Positions 16,912-26,691 of a stretch of 64,000 nt of DNA are shown here, piece by piece. The notes beneath the pieces are model-generated. The model saw only the letters and a program-made list of their open reading frames with translations, ran no database searches and was not told where the DNA came from. The stretch is from Acholeplasmataceae bacterium (lineage in GTDB: Bacteria > Bacillota_I > Bacilli_A > Acholeplasmatales > Acholeplasmataceae). The position numbers were made by a program, and so were the translations under genes. The stretch spans positions 124,001-188,000 of the forward strand of contig JAIOQX010000006.1 in NCBI GenBank assembly GCA_021108415.1, written 5' to 3'. How positions within the stretch are numbered: position 1 is the stretch's first letter; each line of letters starts with the position of its first letter.

Positions 16912-19900
16912 CTTGATCTTCCTCCTTTAGCATTGCTTTTCTATTTAGCATTGCATAAATTGTTGGAACCACAACTAATGTTAACAATGTTGCATATATT
17001 AAACCACCTATTGCAGTAATTGCCATTGGTTGCAACAACTCTGAACCTTCACCAACACCAATTGCCATAACTAATAAAGCTAGTATTGTAGTTAATGCTG
17101 TCATCAAAATAGGTCTTAATCTTGTTTTTCCGGCTTCAACAATTGCATCTTTTACAGATAAACCTTTTTCTCTTAATTTGTTGATATAATCAATTAAAAC
17201 AATACCATTATTTACGACGACTCCAACCAAGATAATTAACCCCATGATTGAAACCATAGATAAATTCATGTTTGTGATCAATAGTGCAATAAGCCCTCCA
17301 GTGAATGCTAATGGAATTGTCGCTAAGATAATAACAGGATAAATTAATGATTGAAATTGAATAGCCATTATCATATAAACTAATAAGATTGCGACTAATG
17401 CTGCGATAGCTAAATCACTTACAGCTTTCATGATTTCTTCGTTTTCACCAGCAAATTCAACACGATATCCACTACCATAATCATTAAATTCATTATCTAA
17501 ATACGCATTAACTTGATTGGTTGCATCTGAACTAACAAGCGTTACATTATAGCCTTCTTCAATTTGTGCAGTTACAGTTATGTATCGATTTGATCCATCT
17601 GTATATATTGTAGAAAAGCCTGTTACTTTTTCAATTTGAGTAATACTTTGACTCTCATCAGCTACATTGAATAATGGAGCTAAAGCTGTACTCTCAAGTG
17701 TTGGATTGAAAAAATCAACTGGATTCATTTCAATGACTCCATTATCTATAACTAAGTAAGGATTAACAATAAATTGTATTGGTGTACCTGCAACATAGGT
17801 AGGTAGCATAACATTTGGAACATAAATGCTCATACCTGATGTGAGTTCATAAGTATCAATTAAATCTCTTGTTGCTTGATCAAATAATCTAACACCACTT
17901 AAGAAAGTTAGATAATCACCAAATAATGTAAATGAAAAGTCTCCTAATGCTTCATTAGGTATATCTAATTCATAGTCAACACCTTCAATTTGCAATGTAA
18001 ATGTTTCAGTTGTTGTTAAGCTACTAAGATTTGCAAATAAATAATTTAAATTGTCATTCACATCTTGATTCGTTAATCCAAATTCAATTGCTTTATCTTG
18101 ATTAACAGTTAATTTAACATTATCAGATCCAGCACTTACACCATTATCAATCTCAACAACATGATCAACAGTCTCTAAGATTGAAGTTAAATCGTTAGCG
18201 ATGTCTTCAAGCGTACTTAAATCATATCCACTAACTTTAATACTGATACCAGAACCACCAGTTAGCGCTCCTGCTGAATTTTGAGATGATACATTAAAAT
18301 CAAGAATATCAGCATCAGTTAATTCATCAATCATATCGTAATCATATGTTTCAAGAACATTTAAGATTAATTCTTCATTTTCTGTGGTTGATAGTTTTCG
18401 ATTGTCTTTAAGATTAATTGAAAAATTAATACCACTACTTGAACCAAACATGCCCATCATAGCCATAGGATTACTACTAGCACCAATAGTTGCGGCTACA
18501 CTTTCAACATCATCAAAAGCTAAAAGATCGACAGTTAGTGCATCAGCAAGATTAGCTTTTCCACTAAATGAGGTAAGGCTTTGTGTTTCAATTGAGATTT
18601 CTATGCTACCTTCATCTGATTCTGGTAATAATATAAATCCTTTTGAATAAACCAATAAAAATGAACCTGCCAATAATACTAGAACAGTAATAATCGTTAT
18701 TGCTTTATATTTTAAAGTAAATAAAACTGAAGATTCATACCAGTCTTTTAACTTATGAATAATTTTTCCTTCTTTATTTTCTTTTTTGTCATTTAAAATT
18801 AAAGCACTCATTGATGGTACAACAGTCAATGCAATGACTAAACTAGCTCCTAGTGAGAATGCAATCGTTAATGCCATAGACATAAAGACATCACTGATCA
18901 ATCCTTCAACAAATACAATTGGAAGAAATACAGCAATAGTTGTTAATGTAGAAGCTGTTATTGCTCCTGCAACTTGTTTAGCACCTTCAATAGCTGCTTC
19001 TTTTTTTGATTTTCCTTCATTAATCATTCGATATATATTCTCAATAACGACCACCGCATTGTCAACTAACATACCAATAGCTAATGCAAGTCCACCCATA
19101 GATACTAGGTTTAAAGTGACGTTAGAAAAATACATCAACATAAATGCCGCTATAACAGAAATTGGTATAGCCAAGCCAATAATCAATGTTGGTTTAATGT
19201 CTTTTAAAAATATAAATAAAATCAGTACCGCTAAAATACCACCAATAATAATATTTTGAACAACAGATGAGATCGATGTATTAATATACTCACCTTGATC
19301 TAATATAATTAAATATTCAGCATCAGAATCTTCACTAACAATTTGATCTAATTTCTCTAAAATATTTGAAGTCACTTCTGTGATTCCAACATCACTTTGT
19401 TTTTGAAACGATATTTGAATGCCTTGTTCACCATTGATTTTAGAGTAACTATCTTCTGATGCATCAACATATGAAATACCATCAGCAACAGCTAAATCTG
19501 ATAATCTAATCACATCAGTACCATCATGTGTAATTGCAAGATCTTTAACTTGATCAAGTGTTTGAGGTATATTTCCTAGATATAGCATTCTAATTTCACC
19601 GTTGTCTAGAGCAACCCCAACAAGACCTCCAGTATTTTGTTCTTCTATAATTGATAGAACCTGATCTTGTGTCAATCCATAAGTTGTTAGTTTTGCATCA
19701 TCAAGTCTAACTTGTAAGACAACATCTGCTTGGCCTGAAATTGATACATCAGCAACCCCTTCAATACTGTTAAGATCATTTATAATTTCTGTATTGATCC
19801 ATTCAGTATTTCTAATTAAAATTTCTTCATCTGTTAAGCTTTCATCATAAGTTTTAAAAAGAGTAACAGTCATAACCGGAAGCATATCTGGAGAGATACG

Positions 19901-20275
19901 AAGAATTCTTGTGTTTCCAACGTTCTCATTAAAGATAATATTGTTTAAGTTTTCTCTTAACTCAACAACAACACTATCCATATTAGTTCCATCTGCAAAG
20001 GTAATCACAGATACCGCAAAATTTTCATAACTCATTGAAGAGACTTCATCAAAATTTCCAATAGTTGCGACACTAGCTTCAATTTGATTCGTAACTTCAC
20101 TTTCTAAAGTTTCTGGATTTTCACCTGGGTAAGTTGTTACTGTAACAACAAATGGTAGTTCTATATCCGGAAATAATGTCAATGGAAGTTTAGATAGCGA
20201 ATACGCTCCTAATACAATAATGATTAATACTCCCATTAAAACAGTAATTGGTCTTTTTACACTATAATTGCTCAT
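16895..20275 (-). CDS. RND-family (HAE1/SwrC-like) exporter
   Basis: A 1126-residue RND permease. It has one helix at the N-terminus, a large extracytoplasmic loop, a central block of helices (about 345-500), a second loop and a C-terminal helix block. Motifs are SVKRPITVLMGVL at the start, GLALAIGMLVDNAVVVIENIYR and GVVVNNGIVLIDYINKLR. Gram-positive members such as B. subtilis SwrC/YerP export lipopeptides or drugs without an outer-membrane channel. No periplasmic adaptor gene is adjacent. It is slightly longer than SwrC (about 1065). Substrate unknown; it could also carry lipids. Confidence 0.92.
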   Translation of the reverse strand: MSNYSVKRPITVLMGVLIIIVLGAYSLSKLPLTLFPDIELPFVVTVTTYPGENPETLESEVTNQIEASVATIGNFDEVSSMSYENFAVSVITFADGTNMDSVVVELRENLNNIIFNENVGNTRILRISPDMLPVMTVTLFKTYDESLTDEEILIRNTEWINTEIINDLNSIEGVADVSISGQADVVLQVRLDDAKLTTYGLTQDQVLSIIEEQNTGGLVGVALDNGEIRMLYLGNIPQTLDQVKDLAITHDGTDVIRLSDLAVADGISYVDASEDSYSKINGEQGIQISFQKQSDVGITEVTSNILEKLDQIVSEDSDAEYLIILDQGEYINTSISSVVQNIIIGGILAVLILFIFLKDIKPTLIIGLAIPISVIAAFMLMYFSNVTLNLVSMGGLALAIGMLVDNAVVVIENIYRMINEGKSKKEAAIEGAKQVAGAITASTLTTIAVFLPIVFVEGLISDVFMSMALTIAFSLGASLVIALTVVPSMSALILNDKKENKEGKIIHKLKDWYESSVLFTLKYKAITIITVLVLLAGSFLLVYSKGFILLPESDEGSIEISIETQSLTSFSGKANLADALTVDLLAFDDVESVAATIGASSNPMAMMGMFGSSSGINFSINLKDNRKLSTTENEELILNVLETYDYDMIDELTDADILDFNVSSQNSAGALTGGSGISIKVSGYDLSTLEDIANDLTSILETVDHVVEIDNGVSAGSDNVKLTVNQDKAIEFGLTNQDVNDNLNYLFANLSSLTTTETFTLQIEGVDYELDIPNEALGDFSFTLFGDYLTFLSGVRLFDQATRDLIDTYELTSGMSIYVPNVMLPTYVAGTPIQFIVNPYLVIDNGVIEMNPVDFFNPTLESTALAPLFNVADESQSITQIEKVTGFSTIYTDGSNRYITVTAQIEEGYNVTLVSSDATNQVNAYLDNEFNDYGSGYRVEFAGENEEIMKAVSDLAIAALVAILLVYMIMAIQFQSLIYPVIILATIPLAFTGGLIALLITNMNLSMVSIMGLIILVGVVVNNGIVLIDYINKLREKGLSVKDAIVEAGKTRLRPILMTALTTILALLVMAIGVGEGSELLQPMAITAIGGLIYATLLTLVVVPTIYAMLNRKAMLKEEDQVANQG

Positions 20276-20298
20276 TTGATTCTCCTTGAATGTAGTTT

Positions 20299-20316
20299 CC
20301 GACCGAACGGTCGGTC
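20299..20316. promoter_or_regulatory. TetR operator, overlapping inverted repeats
   Basis: CCGACCG-AA-CGGTCGG (20299-20314) is a perfect inverted repeat. GACCGA-N4-TCGGTC (20301-20316) is a second one overlapping it. The GC richness stands out in this AT-rich DNA. It lies at the predicted transcription start of the exporter operon. Confidence 0.85.
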
Positions 20317-20327
20317 GGTTCTTTAAA

Positions 20328-20356
20328 ATTATAACAAAGCTTATCTATAATTGCAA
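20328..20356 (-). promoter_or_regulatory. Promoter of the RND exporter operon
   Basis: Minus strand TTGCAA (20351-20356), a 17-bp spacer and TATAAT (20328-20333). The TetR operator lies immediately downstream. Confidence 0.75.
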
Positions 20357-20449
20357 TCATTTTACCTACTTTCGTCATTTAACATAATATGCCAAATTCC
20401 TTTATCTTTTTCATTTTTTCGTGTAAACTCATATCAAGGAGTGATATTA

Positions 20450-21157
20450 ATGCAACCTATATTACAATCAATGAAATTATACTTTAAAAAAAGTCCAGTA
20501 ACTTTTGTGCTACTGGCTCTAAATACATTAATGTTTTTTGTCGTTTTATTTAATGGTGGATTCACCACAGAGTCACTCATTAATAATGGAGGACTTCTTC
20601 CAAAGTACGTCTCTGATAATAACGAATATTATCGTCTATTAGTCTCTATGTTCCTACATTCTGGATTTTTCCACTTTTTAATGAACTCTTATTTTCTTTT
20701 TTATCTAGGAAGTTTTACTGAAAAATTATTAGGCAGCACAAGATATGCTATTTTATATATGATTAGTGGTCTTGGTGCATCTGTAGCCGTTTGGTTATTT
20801 AGTGATCCAGAAATAGTTACTATAGGAGCAAGTGGCGCACTATATGGAATTATGGGCGGACTTCTAATCTTAACATTCTTAAAAGCAAACTGGTTTTCCC
20901 CTTATGGAATTAGATCCATTAGAACAATTTCAATTATCAACATTGTCTTTACGTTAACGCTTAGTGATTTTGTCAGTGTTCAAGGACATCTTGGAGGCTT
21001 AGTCTTTGGAATCATCTTAACTTATCTTTTGATTCCAGATCTTCCAAACTCTAGACAAACCTATCAAATGCATACAAACCCTCATCAACAAACACACTCA
21101 GGTAAGATTATCATTGATATGGATGATGTAACCGATGATGATATTTATACAAACTAA
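20450..21157 (+). CDS. Rhomboid-family intramembrane serine protease
   Basis: A 235-residue six-helix protease. The motif HSGFFHFLMNSYFLFYLG (H-x-x-x-N region), the catalytic Ser in GASGALYG and the catalytic His in QGHLGGLVFG are all present. I start it at 20450, where AAGGAG precedes the ATG by a normal distance. An upstream in-frame ATG at 20351 lacks such a site and would overlap the RND promoter. A polar tail rich in His, Asp and Thr follows the last helix. Substrates unknown. Confidence 0.88.
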   Translation: MQPILQSMKLYFKKSPVTFVLLALNTLMFFVVLFNGGFTTESLINNGGLLPKYVSDNNEYYRLLVSMFLHSGFFHFLMNSYFLFYLGSFTEKLLGSTRYAILYMISGLGASVAVWLFSDPEIVTIGASGALYGIMGGLLILTFLKANWFSPYGIRSIRTISIINIVFTLTLSDFVSVQGHLGGLVFGIILTYLLIPDLPNSRQTYQMHTNPHQQTHSGKIIIDMDDVTDDDIYTN

Positions 21158-21171
21158 AACTTGAAATCTAA

Positions 21172-21199
21172 AAAAGAGCGAATTAATTTTCGCTCTTTT
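21172..21199. terminator. Bidirectional terminator
   Basis: Arms AAAAGAGCGAA (21172-21182) and TTCGCTCTTTT (21189-21199). It separates the converging rhomboid and ABC exporter genes. Confidence 0.85.
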
Positions 21200-21211
21200 A
21201 TTTTGATCTAA

Positions 21212-23515
21212 TTATTCAGTTCTCAAGGCTACAACCGGATCTCTCTTAGCTGCGATTCTACTAGGGAATAATCCCGCAATTAATGTAAGTAATGTTGATA
21301 ATACGATTAAAAATAATGCGTTTGTTATCGGAAGTGATGCAAATCCAGGTACATCGATAAAGTTTTCTACAATAAGGTTAATTGGAATGTTTAATAAAAA
21401 TGAAACAACAATCCCAAATATACCTGCAGTAAATCCTATAAGTAAGGTTTCTGCATTAAAGATTCTAGATATATCTTTTTTTCTAGCACCTAAACTTCTC
21501 ATAATACCAATTTCTTTAGTTCTTTCTACAACAGACACATAAGTAATAATTCCAATCATCACAGATGACACAACAAGTGATATTGCCGCAAATGCTGCTA
21601 ATATAATAGTGATTGTATTAATTAAAGAAGATATCGTGGATGAAATAGTTTCTGCTAAGTCTGTATATACGATTTGATCAACTTCATCTAAGCCAATATT
21701 AAATACATCAATATAAGCTTTTATTTCATCTTTATAATCAAAAGATATTGGATAAATCTGTACTGCAACAGGTGTAGAATCTCCACCAATGGTTCTCATG
21801 ACATCATCATAAGTAATTTGGAAATTAAATGGTGCACCCGTTAATACATTTGTGTTAGGTGTTGCAAGTTGAGCAGTAACGACATCAGAATCTTTTTCTA
21901 TATTTAATAAATGATCAGTAAGCATTGAGGTATATCCTATGCCTGTATCAAGTAATTCTGTTGAAGCATCTTCTTTAACTCTTAAGATTCCGCTAATGGT
22001 AATTGTGATTGATTCAGCATTGTTATACATTGCTTGATAATCTGTACTTGGTATAAACACACCGCCTACTTCTTCATAATATACATCATTTATAACTACT
22101 TTAAAAGTTCTTCCAATTAAATCTTGTGATGTATAGTCATCTTCGATATTGATCCCTAAATTTTCTAATAAAGATAGATCAATTCGATTTCTTTCATCAA
22201 CAATTAAGACAACATTTTGGTAATCAGTAGGATATGTACCATATAATATATCATATTGAGATTCTATGAATGTTTGATTATTTGGCATTTCATTAAAATA
22301 TGAACTACCTCCAAAAAATGAACCACCAGAGCTTGATGTTGGTACACTTATATAAGAACCATTATCAGATAGATTGACTACTTCTAATTTCAATCCTCTT
22401 GTATAAGAGATTGAATTATAAAAATCTGTATTCATTTGAGAAAGATAGGTGATAAATTCATCAGTAATAATATTTTCATGTGTGGTTAAGCTAGAATCTG
22501 AATCATAGGGAGCAAATAAATCATCTTCAATAAACTCTAAATCTGGTCTAGGGTTGGTTACTTCTTCTGGAGGACCAAAAGCAACTACGGTCTGATCTAC
22601 AGTGATAGGAAATCCTGCAAGTGTATCAGATTGAAGATTATTTGTATATGAAGTCATCCCATTTGAAATAGATAGGACAAGTGCAATACCAATAATACCA
22701 ATACTTCCAGCTAGTGCTGTAATAATTGTTCTACCTTTTTTAGTCAGTAAGTTTTTAAAACTAGTTTTTATCGCAGTCATATAAGACATCGCAGTTTTTT
22801 TGTTTTCTAGCTTTTGTTCTCTTTCTTTTTTAACAGGTTCACTTGGTCTTGAATCAGCTGTCACAAGTCCATCTAATAAATGAACAATACGATCACTATG
22901 CGCTTCTGCGATTTCTGAATTATGTGTCACCATAATAACAAGTCGATCTTTTGAAATTTTTTCGATCAATTTCATAATTTGCTCACTGGTTTCACTATCA
23001 AGTGCTCCAGTAGGCTCATCAGCTAATAAAATCTTAGGATTGTTCACCAATGCTCTTGCGATCGCAACCCTTTGCATCTGTCCACCTGATAATTGATTAG
23101 GTTTTTTATAAATGTGATCTTCTAATCCTACATCAGTTAGAACTGTTATAGCTCTCTCTTTTCTTTCTTTTGCTGATACACCAGATAATCTTAATGACAT
23201 CTCAACATTATCTAAGACAGATAAATGAGAGATTAAGTTATATGTTTGAAAAACAAAACCAATGGTTGCATTTCTGTATGCATCCCAATCTTGATCTTTA
23301 AAATCTTTTGTTGATTTACCTTCGATAAGTAAATCTCCGCTTGTATATCTATCTAGACCACCAATAATATTTAAAAGTGTAGTTTTCCCACAGCCTGATG
23401 GTCCCAAAATAGAAACAAACTCGTTTTCTTTGAAACTAAGTTCAATTCCTTTTAAAGCTGGAAATGGTTTTCCTGCTAATATATAATCTTTTTTTATGTT
23501 TTTTAACTGTAACAT
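21212..23515 (-). CDS. MacB-like ABC exporter, ATPase fused to permease
   Basis: About 767 residues. The N-terminal ABC ATPase (about 1-230) has GPSGCGKTT, LSGGQMQR and LLADEPTGALD. One helix (about 265-285) follows, then a large extracytoplasmic MacB-type domain (about 290-630) and three C-terminal FtsX helices. This is the MacB/LolCDE layout in one chain and it acts as a dimer. Gram-positive members move peptides, lipoproteins or drugs, or transmit envelope stress. I prefer the ATG at 23515. The GTG at 23524 has its AAAGG site only about two bases away. Confidence 0.88.
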   Translation of the reverse strand: MLQLKNIKKDYILAGKPFPALKGIELSFKENEFVSILGPSGCGKTTLLNIIGGLDRYTSGDLLIEGKSTKDFKDQDWDAYRNATIGFVFQTYNLISHLSVLDNVEMSLRLSGVSAKERKERAITVLTDVGLEDHIYKKPNQLSGGQMQRVAIARALVNNPKILLADEPTGALDSETSEQIMKLIEKISKDRLVIMVTHNSEIAEAHSDRIVHLLDGLVTADSRPSEPVKKEREQKLENKKTAMSYMTAIKTSFKNLLTKKGRTIITALAGSIGIIGIALVLSISNGMTSYTNNLQSDTLAGFPITVDQTVVAFGPPEEVTNPRPDLEFIEDDLFAPYDSDSSLTTHENIITDEFITYLSQMNTDFYNSISYTRGLKLEVVNLSDNGSYISVPTSSSGGSFFGGSSYFNEMPNNQTFIESQYDILYGTYPTDYQNVVLIVDERNRIDLSLLENLGINIEDDYTSQDLIGRTFKVVINDVYYEEVGGVFIPSTDYQAMYNNAESITITISGILRVKEDASTELLDTGIGYTSMLTDHLLNIEKDSDVVTAQLATPNTNVLTGAPFNFQITYDDVMRTIGGDSTPVAVQIYPISFDYKDEIKAYIDVFNIGLDEVDQIVYTDLAETISSTISSLINTITIILAAFAAISLVVSSVMIGIITYVSVVERTKEIGIMRSLGARKKDISRIFNAETLLIGFTAGIFGIVVSFLLNIPINLIVENFIDVPGFASLPITNALFLIVLSTLLTLIAGLFPSRIAAKRDPVVALRTE

Positions 23516-23615
23516 TTTCAACACATCCTTTTTTTGTACTCACCTATTTTATCAATAATTAAAGAGATTATAAAAAAGAATGCTCATTATGTTTGATTAT
23601 GTATGAATGTGTAAA

Positions 23616-25001
23616 TTAATGTGTAAGACTTTCATTTATTGTTTCTAACATTAGCATGAAACCTTCTTTAATTTGAGTTTTGCTCAAACCAGAATATCCT
23701 ATGACTAGTTCAATTGTATGATTTGGTTTTGTTTGGCTATGCTTAAATGATGACATACCATATACATTAATACTTTTTGATTTAAGTTGATTTAAAATAT
23801 GTTGTTCACTAAACCTAGATTCAAAAGATAATACAAAATGTAGACCTGACTCATAGTTTTTTATATGGATGTGATTGTATTTTTTAATAAGTTCAAAAAT
23901 GAGATCTAGTTTTTCTCTATACACTTTCATCATTTTATGAAGGTGTCTGGTAAAATGTAGTTCTTTCATAAATTTATACAAAATATATTGTTCAACATTT
24001 GGTACAGTACATCTATGGTATTGCATCACTTTATTAAACCTCTTCATTAAATGAATCGGTAAAACCAGATATGCAACTCTAAATGAAGGTGCTAATGATT
24101 TAGAAAAGGTGTTCATATAAATAACCTTTTCTCCTTTATCTAATCCTTGTAGTGCTGGAATAGGTCTACCTTGATATTTAAATTCGCTATCATAATCATC
24201 TTCTATGATATATCTATCTTTATTTTTATAAGACCAGTTTAAAAGTTCAACTCTTCTTTGAATTGGCATCGTAATACCTGTTGGATATTGATGTGATGAG
24301 ACAATATGAATAATATCTGTATCCGATGCTTCAAGTGTTTGACTACTTAATCCAAATTGATCTAGTTTAATTAAATTCGTCTTTATTTCTAAAGTTTTAA
24401 ATAAATGAAAGATCTTTGGATAGGTTGGATCTTCAATACCATACGTTTTATCTCTTCCTAAAAGTTCAATCAATAAATTTAATAATTGAGTGCTACTAGA
24501 TCCAATAATGATTTGGTTTTGATGGATATTCATCCCACGATACATATCTAAATGTTTAGCAATTTCTACTCTTAGATCATATAACCCTAGATAGTCTATT
24601 TCATTAAGCATTGTTTTTTTATGCTCTGATAGAACTTCTCTTGAGAGTTTAGCCCATATTTGATGTGGAAAATAATTAGTATCCACATGACTTGTATTAA
24701 AATCATATGCATATTTTTTTATTTCTATATCATCGATATCTACATCTTTATATATCTTGTTGTCCATTGATAATAAGATTTTTTCTGCTACATAATATCC
24801 TTTTTTCTCTATTGTGTAAACGTAACCTTCATCTATGAGTTCTTGATATGCTTTATGGATCGTCATTTGACTAACATGAAAATGAGCTGCAAGCTTTCTT
24901 TTAGATGGTAGTCGATCATCTTGATTGAATACATCTGATAAAATCATTGTTTTTAAATGATTGTATATTTCTAGATATATATATGGTTTCTTATCTATCA
25001 T
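23616..25001 (-). CDS. pdxR: PdxR/MocR-type regulator (GntR domain + aminotransferase fold)
   Basis: About 461 residues. It has an N-terminal winged helix (SDVFNQDDRLPSKRKLAAHFHVSQMTIHKAYQELIDEG), a linker, then a class I aminotransferase-like domain that should bind PLP (IIEDDYDSEFKYQGRPIPALQG, and STSKSLAPSFR-like NTFSKSLAPSFRVAYL with the PLP Lys). It lies divergently next to pdxST. Known PdxR proteins activate PLP synthesis when PLP is scarce. I chose the ATG at 25001 because GAGG precedes it by 7 bases. The ATG at 25013 has no such site. Confidence 0.9.
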   Translation of the reverse strand: MIDKKPYIYLEIYNHLKTMILSDVFNQDDRLPSKRKLAAHFHVSQMTIHKAYQELIDEGYVYTIEKKGYYVAEKILLSMDNKIYKDVDIDDIEIKKYAYDFNTSHVDTNYFPHQIWAKLSREVLSEHKKTMLNEIDYLGLYDLRVEIAKHLDMYRGMNIHQNQIIIGSSSTQLLNLLIELLGRDKTYGIEDPTYPKIFHLFKTLEIKTNLIKLDQFGLSSQTLEASDTDIIHIVSSHQYPTGITMPIQRRVELLNWSYKNKDRYIIEDDYDSEFKYQGRPIPALQGLDKGEKVIYMNTFSKSLAPSFRVAYLVLPIHLMKRFNKVMQYHRCTVPNVEQYILYKFMKELHFTRHLHKMMKVYREKLDLIFELIKKYNHIHIKNYESGLHFVLSFESRFSEQHILNQLKSKSINVYGMSSFKHSQTKPNHTIELVIGYSGLSKTQIKEGFMLMLETINESLTH

Positions 25002-25013
25002 TTTATACCTCAT

Positions 25014-25058
25014 CTGGTATAGTGTTATTTATTAAATCTGGTTATTTAACTATACCAG
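25014..25058. promoter_or_regulatory. PdxR operator: three related boxes
   Basis: CTGGTATAG (25014-25022), CTGGTTAT (25038-25045, same direction, 24 bases on) and CTATACCAG (25050-25058, inverted and a perfect complement of the first). Two direct and one inverted box is the arrangement described for MocR/PdxR regulators. The pdxS -10 (TATAAT, 25073-25078) follows, with no good -35, which fits activation. Confidence 0.75.
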
Positions 25059-25106
25059 TTATTATTATATAATATAATCACTTAAAAAGAAAACGGAGGA
25101 CATAAA

Positions 25107-25982
25107 ATGGATCAAAAAAGATATCAACTCAATAAAGAACTCGCTGCAATGTTAAAAGGTGGCGTTATCATGGATGTTTCAAATGCTGAACAAGCTAAAA
25201 TAGCTGAAGCTGCTGGTGCAGTTGCGGTAATGGCTTTAGAGAGAATTCCTGCTGATATAAGAGCTGCAGGTGGTATCTCTCGTATGAGTGATCCAAAACT
25301 CATTAAAGAAATTCAAAGTGTTGTCTCAATTCCAGTGATGGCAAAGGTTAGAATCGGACATTTTGCGGAAGCACAAATATTAGAAGCGCTTGATATTGAT
25401 TATATAGATGAATCCGAAGTTTTATCTCCTGCTGATGATCTATATCATATCGATAAAACTTTATTTACATCTCCATTTGTTTGTGGTGCAAAGAATTTAG
25501 GCGAAGCTTTACGAAGAATAGCTGAAGGTGCATCAATGATTAGAACTAAAGGTGAACCTGGTACAGGAGACATCATCCAAGCAGTTAGACATATGCGCTT
25601 GATTCAAAAAGAAATTAGAGATATCGCATCTCTTAGAGAAGATGAACTTTATATCTTACAAAAAGAAATGGGTGTTTCTCTAGACTTAATTAAATATATT
25701 CATAAGCATAAAAAATTACCTGTCGTTAATTTTGCAGCTGGGGGTATAGCAACCCCTGCTGATGCATCTTTGATGATGCAATTAGGCGCAGAAGGTGTTT
25801 TTGTAGGTTCTGGTATCTTTAAATCTAACAACCCTAAAAAACGCGCTGAGGCAATAGTAAAAGCTGTTACAAATTATAATAATCCAAAAATATTAGCTCA
25901 AGTTTCAGAAGATTTAGGTGAAGCTATGGTAGGTATAAATGAAGATGAAATTAAGATTATTATGAGTCAAAGAGGTATCTAA
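25107..25982 (+). CDS. pdxS: Pyridoxal 5'-phosphate synthase, PdxS subunit
   Basis: A 291-residue TIM barrel. The N-terminal [17 protein letters not shown], the catalytic Lys in [14 protein letters not shown] and the phosphate loop TKGEPGTG are present. It makes PLP from ribose 5-phosphate, glyceraldehyde 3-phosphate and ammonia supplied by PdxT. The ribosome site is CGGAGGAC. Several PLP users lie nearby in the window, including tryptophanase and the regulator itself. Confidence 0.96.
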   Translation: MDQKRYQLNKELAAMLKGGVIMDVSNAEQAKIAEAAGAVAVMALERIPADIRAAGGISRMSDPKLIKEIQSVVSIPVMAKVRIGHFAEAQILEALDIDYIDESEVLSPADDLYHIDKTLFTSPFVCGAKNLGEALRRIAEGASMIRTKGEPGTGDIIQAVRHMRLIQKEIRDIASLREDELYILQKEMGVSLDLIKYIHKHKKLPVVNFAAGGIATPADASLMMQLGAEGVFVGSGIFKSNNPKKRAEAIVKAVTNYNNPKILAQVSEDLGEAMVGINEDEIKIIMSQRGI

Positions 25983-26558
25983 GTGATCATTGGTATTCTC
26001 GCCTTGCAGGGCGCTTTTATAGAACATAAACATAAACTAGATAGTTTAAAGATAAACTCATTTTATATTAGAAACTTAGCAGACCTTCAAAAACCTAAAG
26101 ATGGGTTAATTCTCCCTGGAGGAGAATCAACTGCAATGAATAAATTACTAGATGAGTTAAATATGAAAGACTTATTAATATCACAAATAGAATCTGGCAT
26201 ACCCACTTTTGGAACATGTGCAGGTATGATATTGCTCGCAAAACATATATCAAACCAGAAACATGCATTCTTAAAAGTAATGGATATAACAGTGACTAGA
26301 AATGGATATGGTAGACAGTCAGGTAGTTTTATTATCCATCATGAATTTGATGGTATAAAGATTCCGATGACTTTTATCAGAGCACCTTATATCCAGTTGG
26401 TATCTGATCAGGTCAAAGTTTTATCAGTTTATGATCAAAGGATTGTTGCAGCTAGACAAAAAAATATGCTTGTTACTTCTTTTCATCCTGAACTTAATCA
26501 TGATTTTACAATCTATCATTATTTTTTAAACATGATTGATAATGAATTAACTAAATAA
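25983..26558 (+). CDS. pdxT: Pyridoxal 5'-phosphate synthase, PdxT glutaminase
   Basis: A 191-residue class I glutamine amidotransferase. The oxyanion strand is LPGGESTAMNKLL, the catalytic Cys is in FGTCAGMILLA and the His-Glu pair is in SFHPEL. It supplies ammonia to PdxS through the complex. The start is GTG directly after the pdxS stop, with GAGG inside the end of pdxS, so the two are tightly coupled. Confidence 0.95.
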   Translation: MIIGILALQGAFIEHKHKLDSLKINSFYIRNLADLQKPKDGLILPGGESTAMNKLLDELNMKDLLISQIESGIPTFGTCAGMILLAKHISNQKHAFLKVMDITVTRNGYGRQSGSFIIHHEFDGIKIPMTFIRAPYIQLVSDQVKVLSVYDQRIVAARQKNMLVTSFHPELNHDFTIYHYFLNMIDNELTK

Positions 26559-26564
26559 TCTATT

Positions 26565-26603
26565 AAAAAACTTATATTTTATTATCTAAATTATAAGTTT
26601 TTT
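26565..26603 (+). terminator. Terminator after pdxT
   Basis: Arms AAAAAACTTATA (26565-26576) and TATAAGTTTTTT (26592-26603) around an AT-rich loop. Confidence 0.7.
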
Positions 26604-26665
26604 ATTATGCCTTATATTGAAATATTTTTTCATGGTCAAAAATCATCAAATGATAGTCACTGTGG

Positions 26666-26671
26666 TATAAT
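26666..26671 (+). promoter_or_regulatory. lgt promoter, extended -10
   Basis: TGGTATAAT gives an extended -10 with TATAAT at 26666-26671. No clear -35 is seen. AAGGAG and the ATG follow. Confidence 0.55.
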
Positions 26672-26691
26672 TTTTTTAAGGAGTTGATGAA

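Noticed and set aside
20351-20449. N-terminal extension of the rhomboid protease to the ATG at 20351
   Set aside because: It lacks a ribosome site, overlaps the divergent RND promoter, and the ATG at 20450 has a clear AAGGAG.
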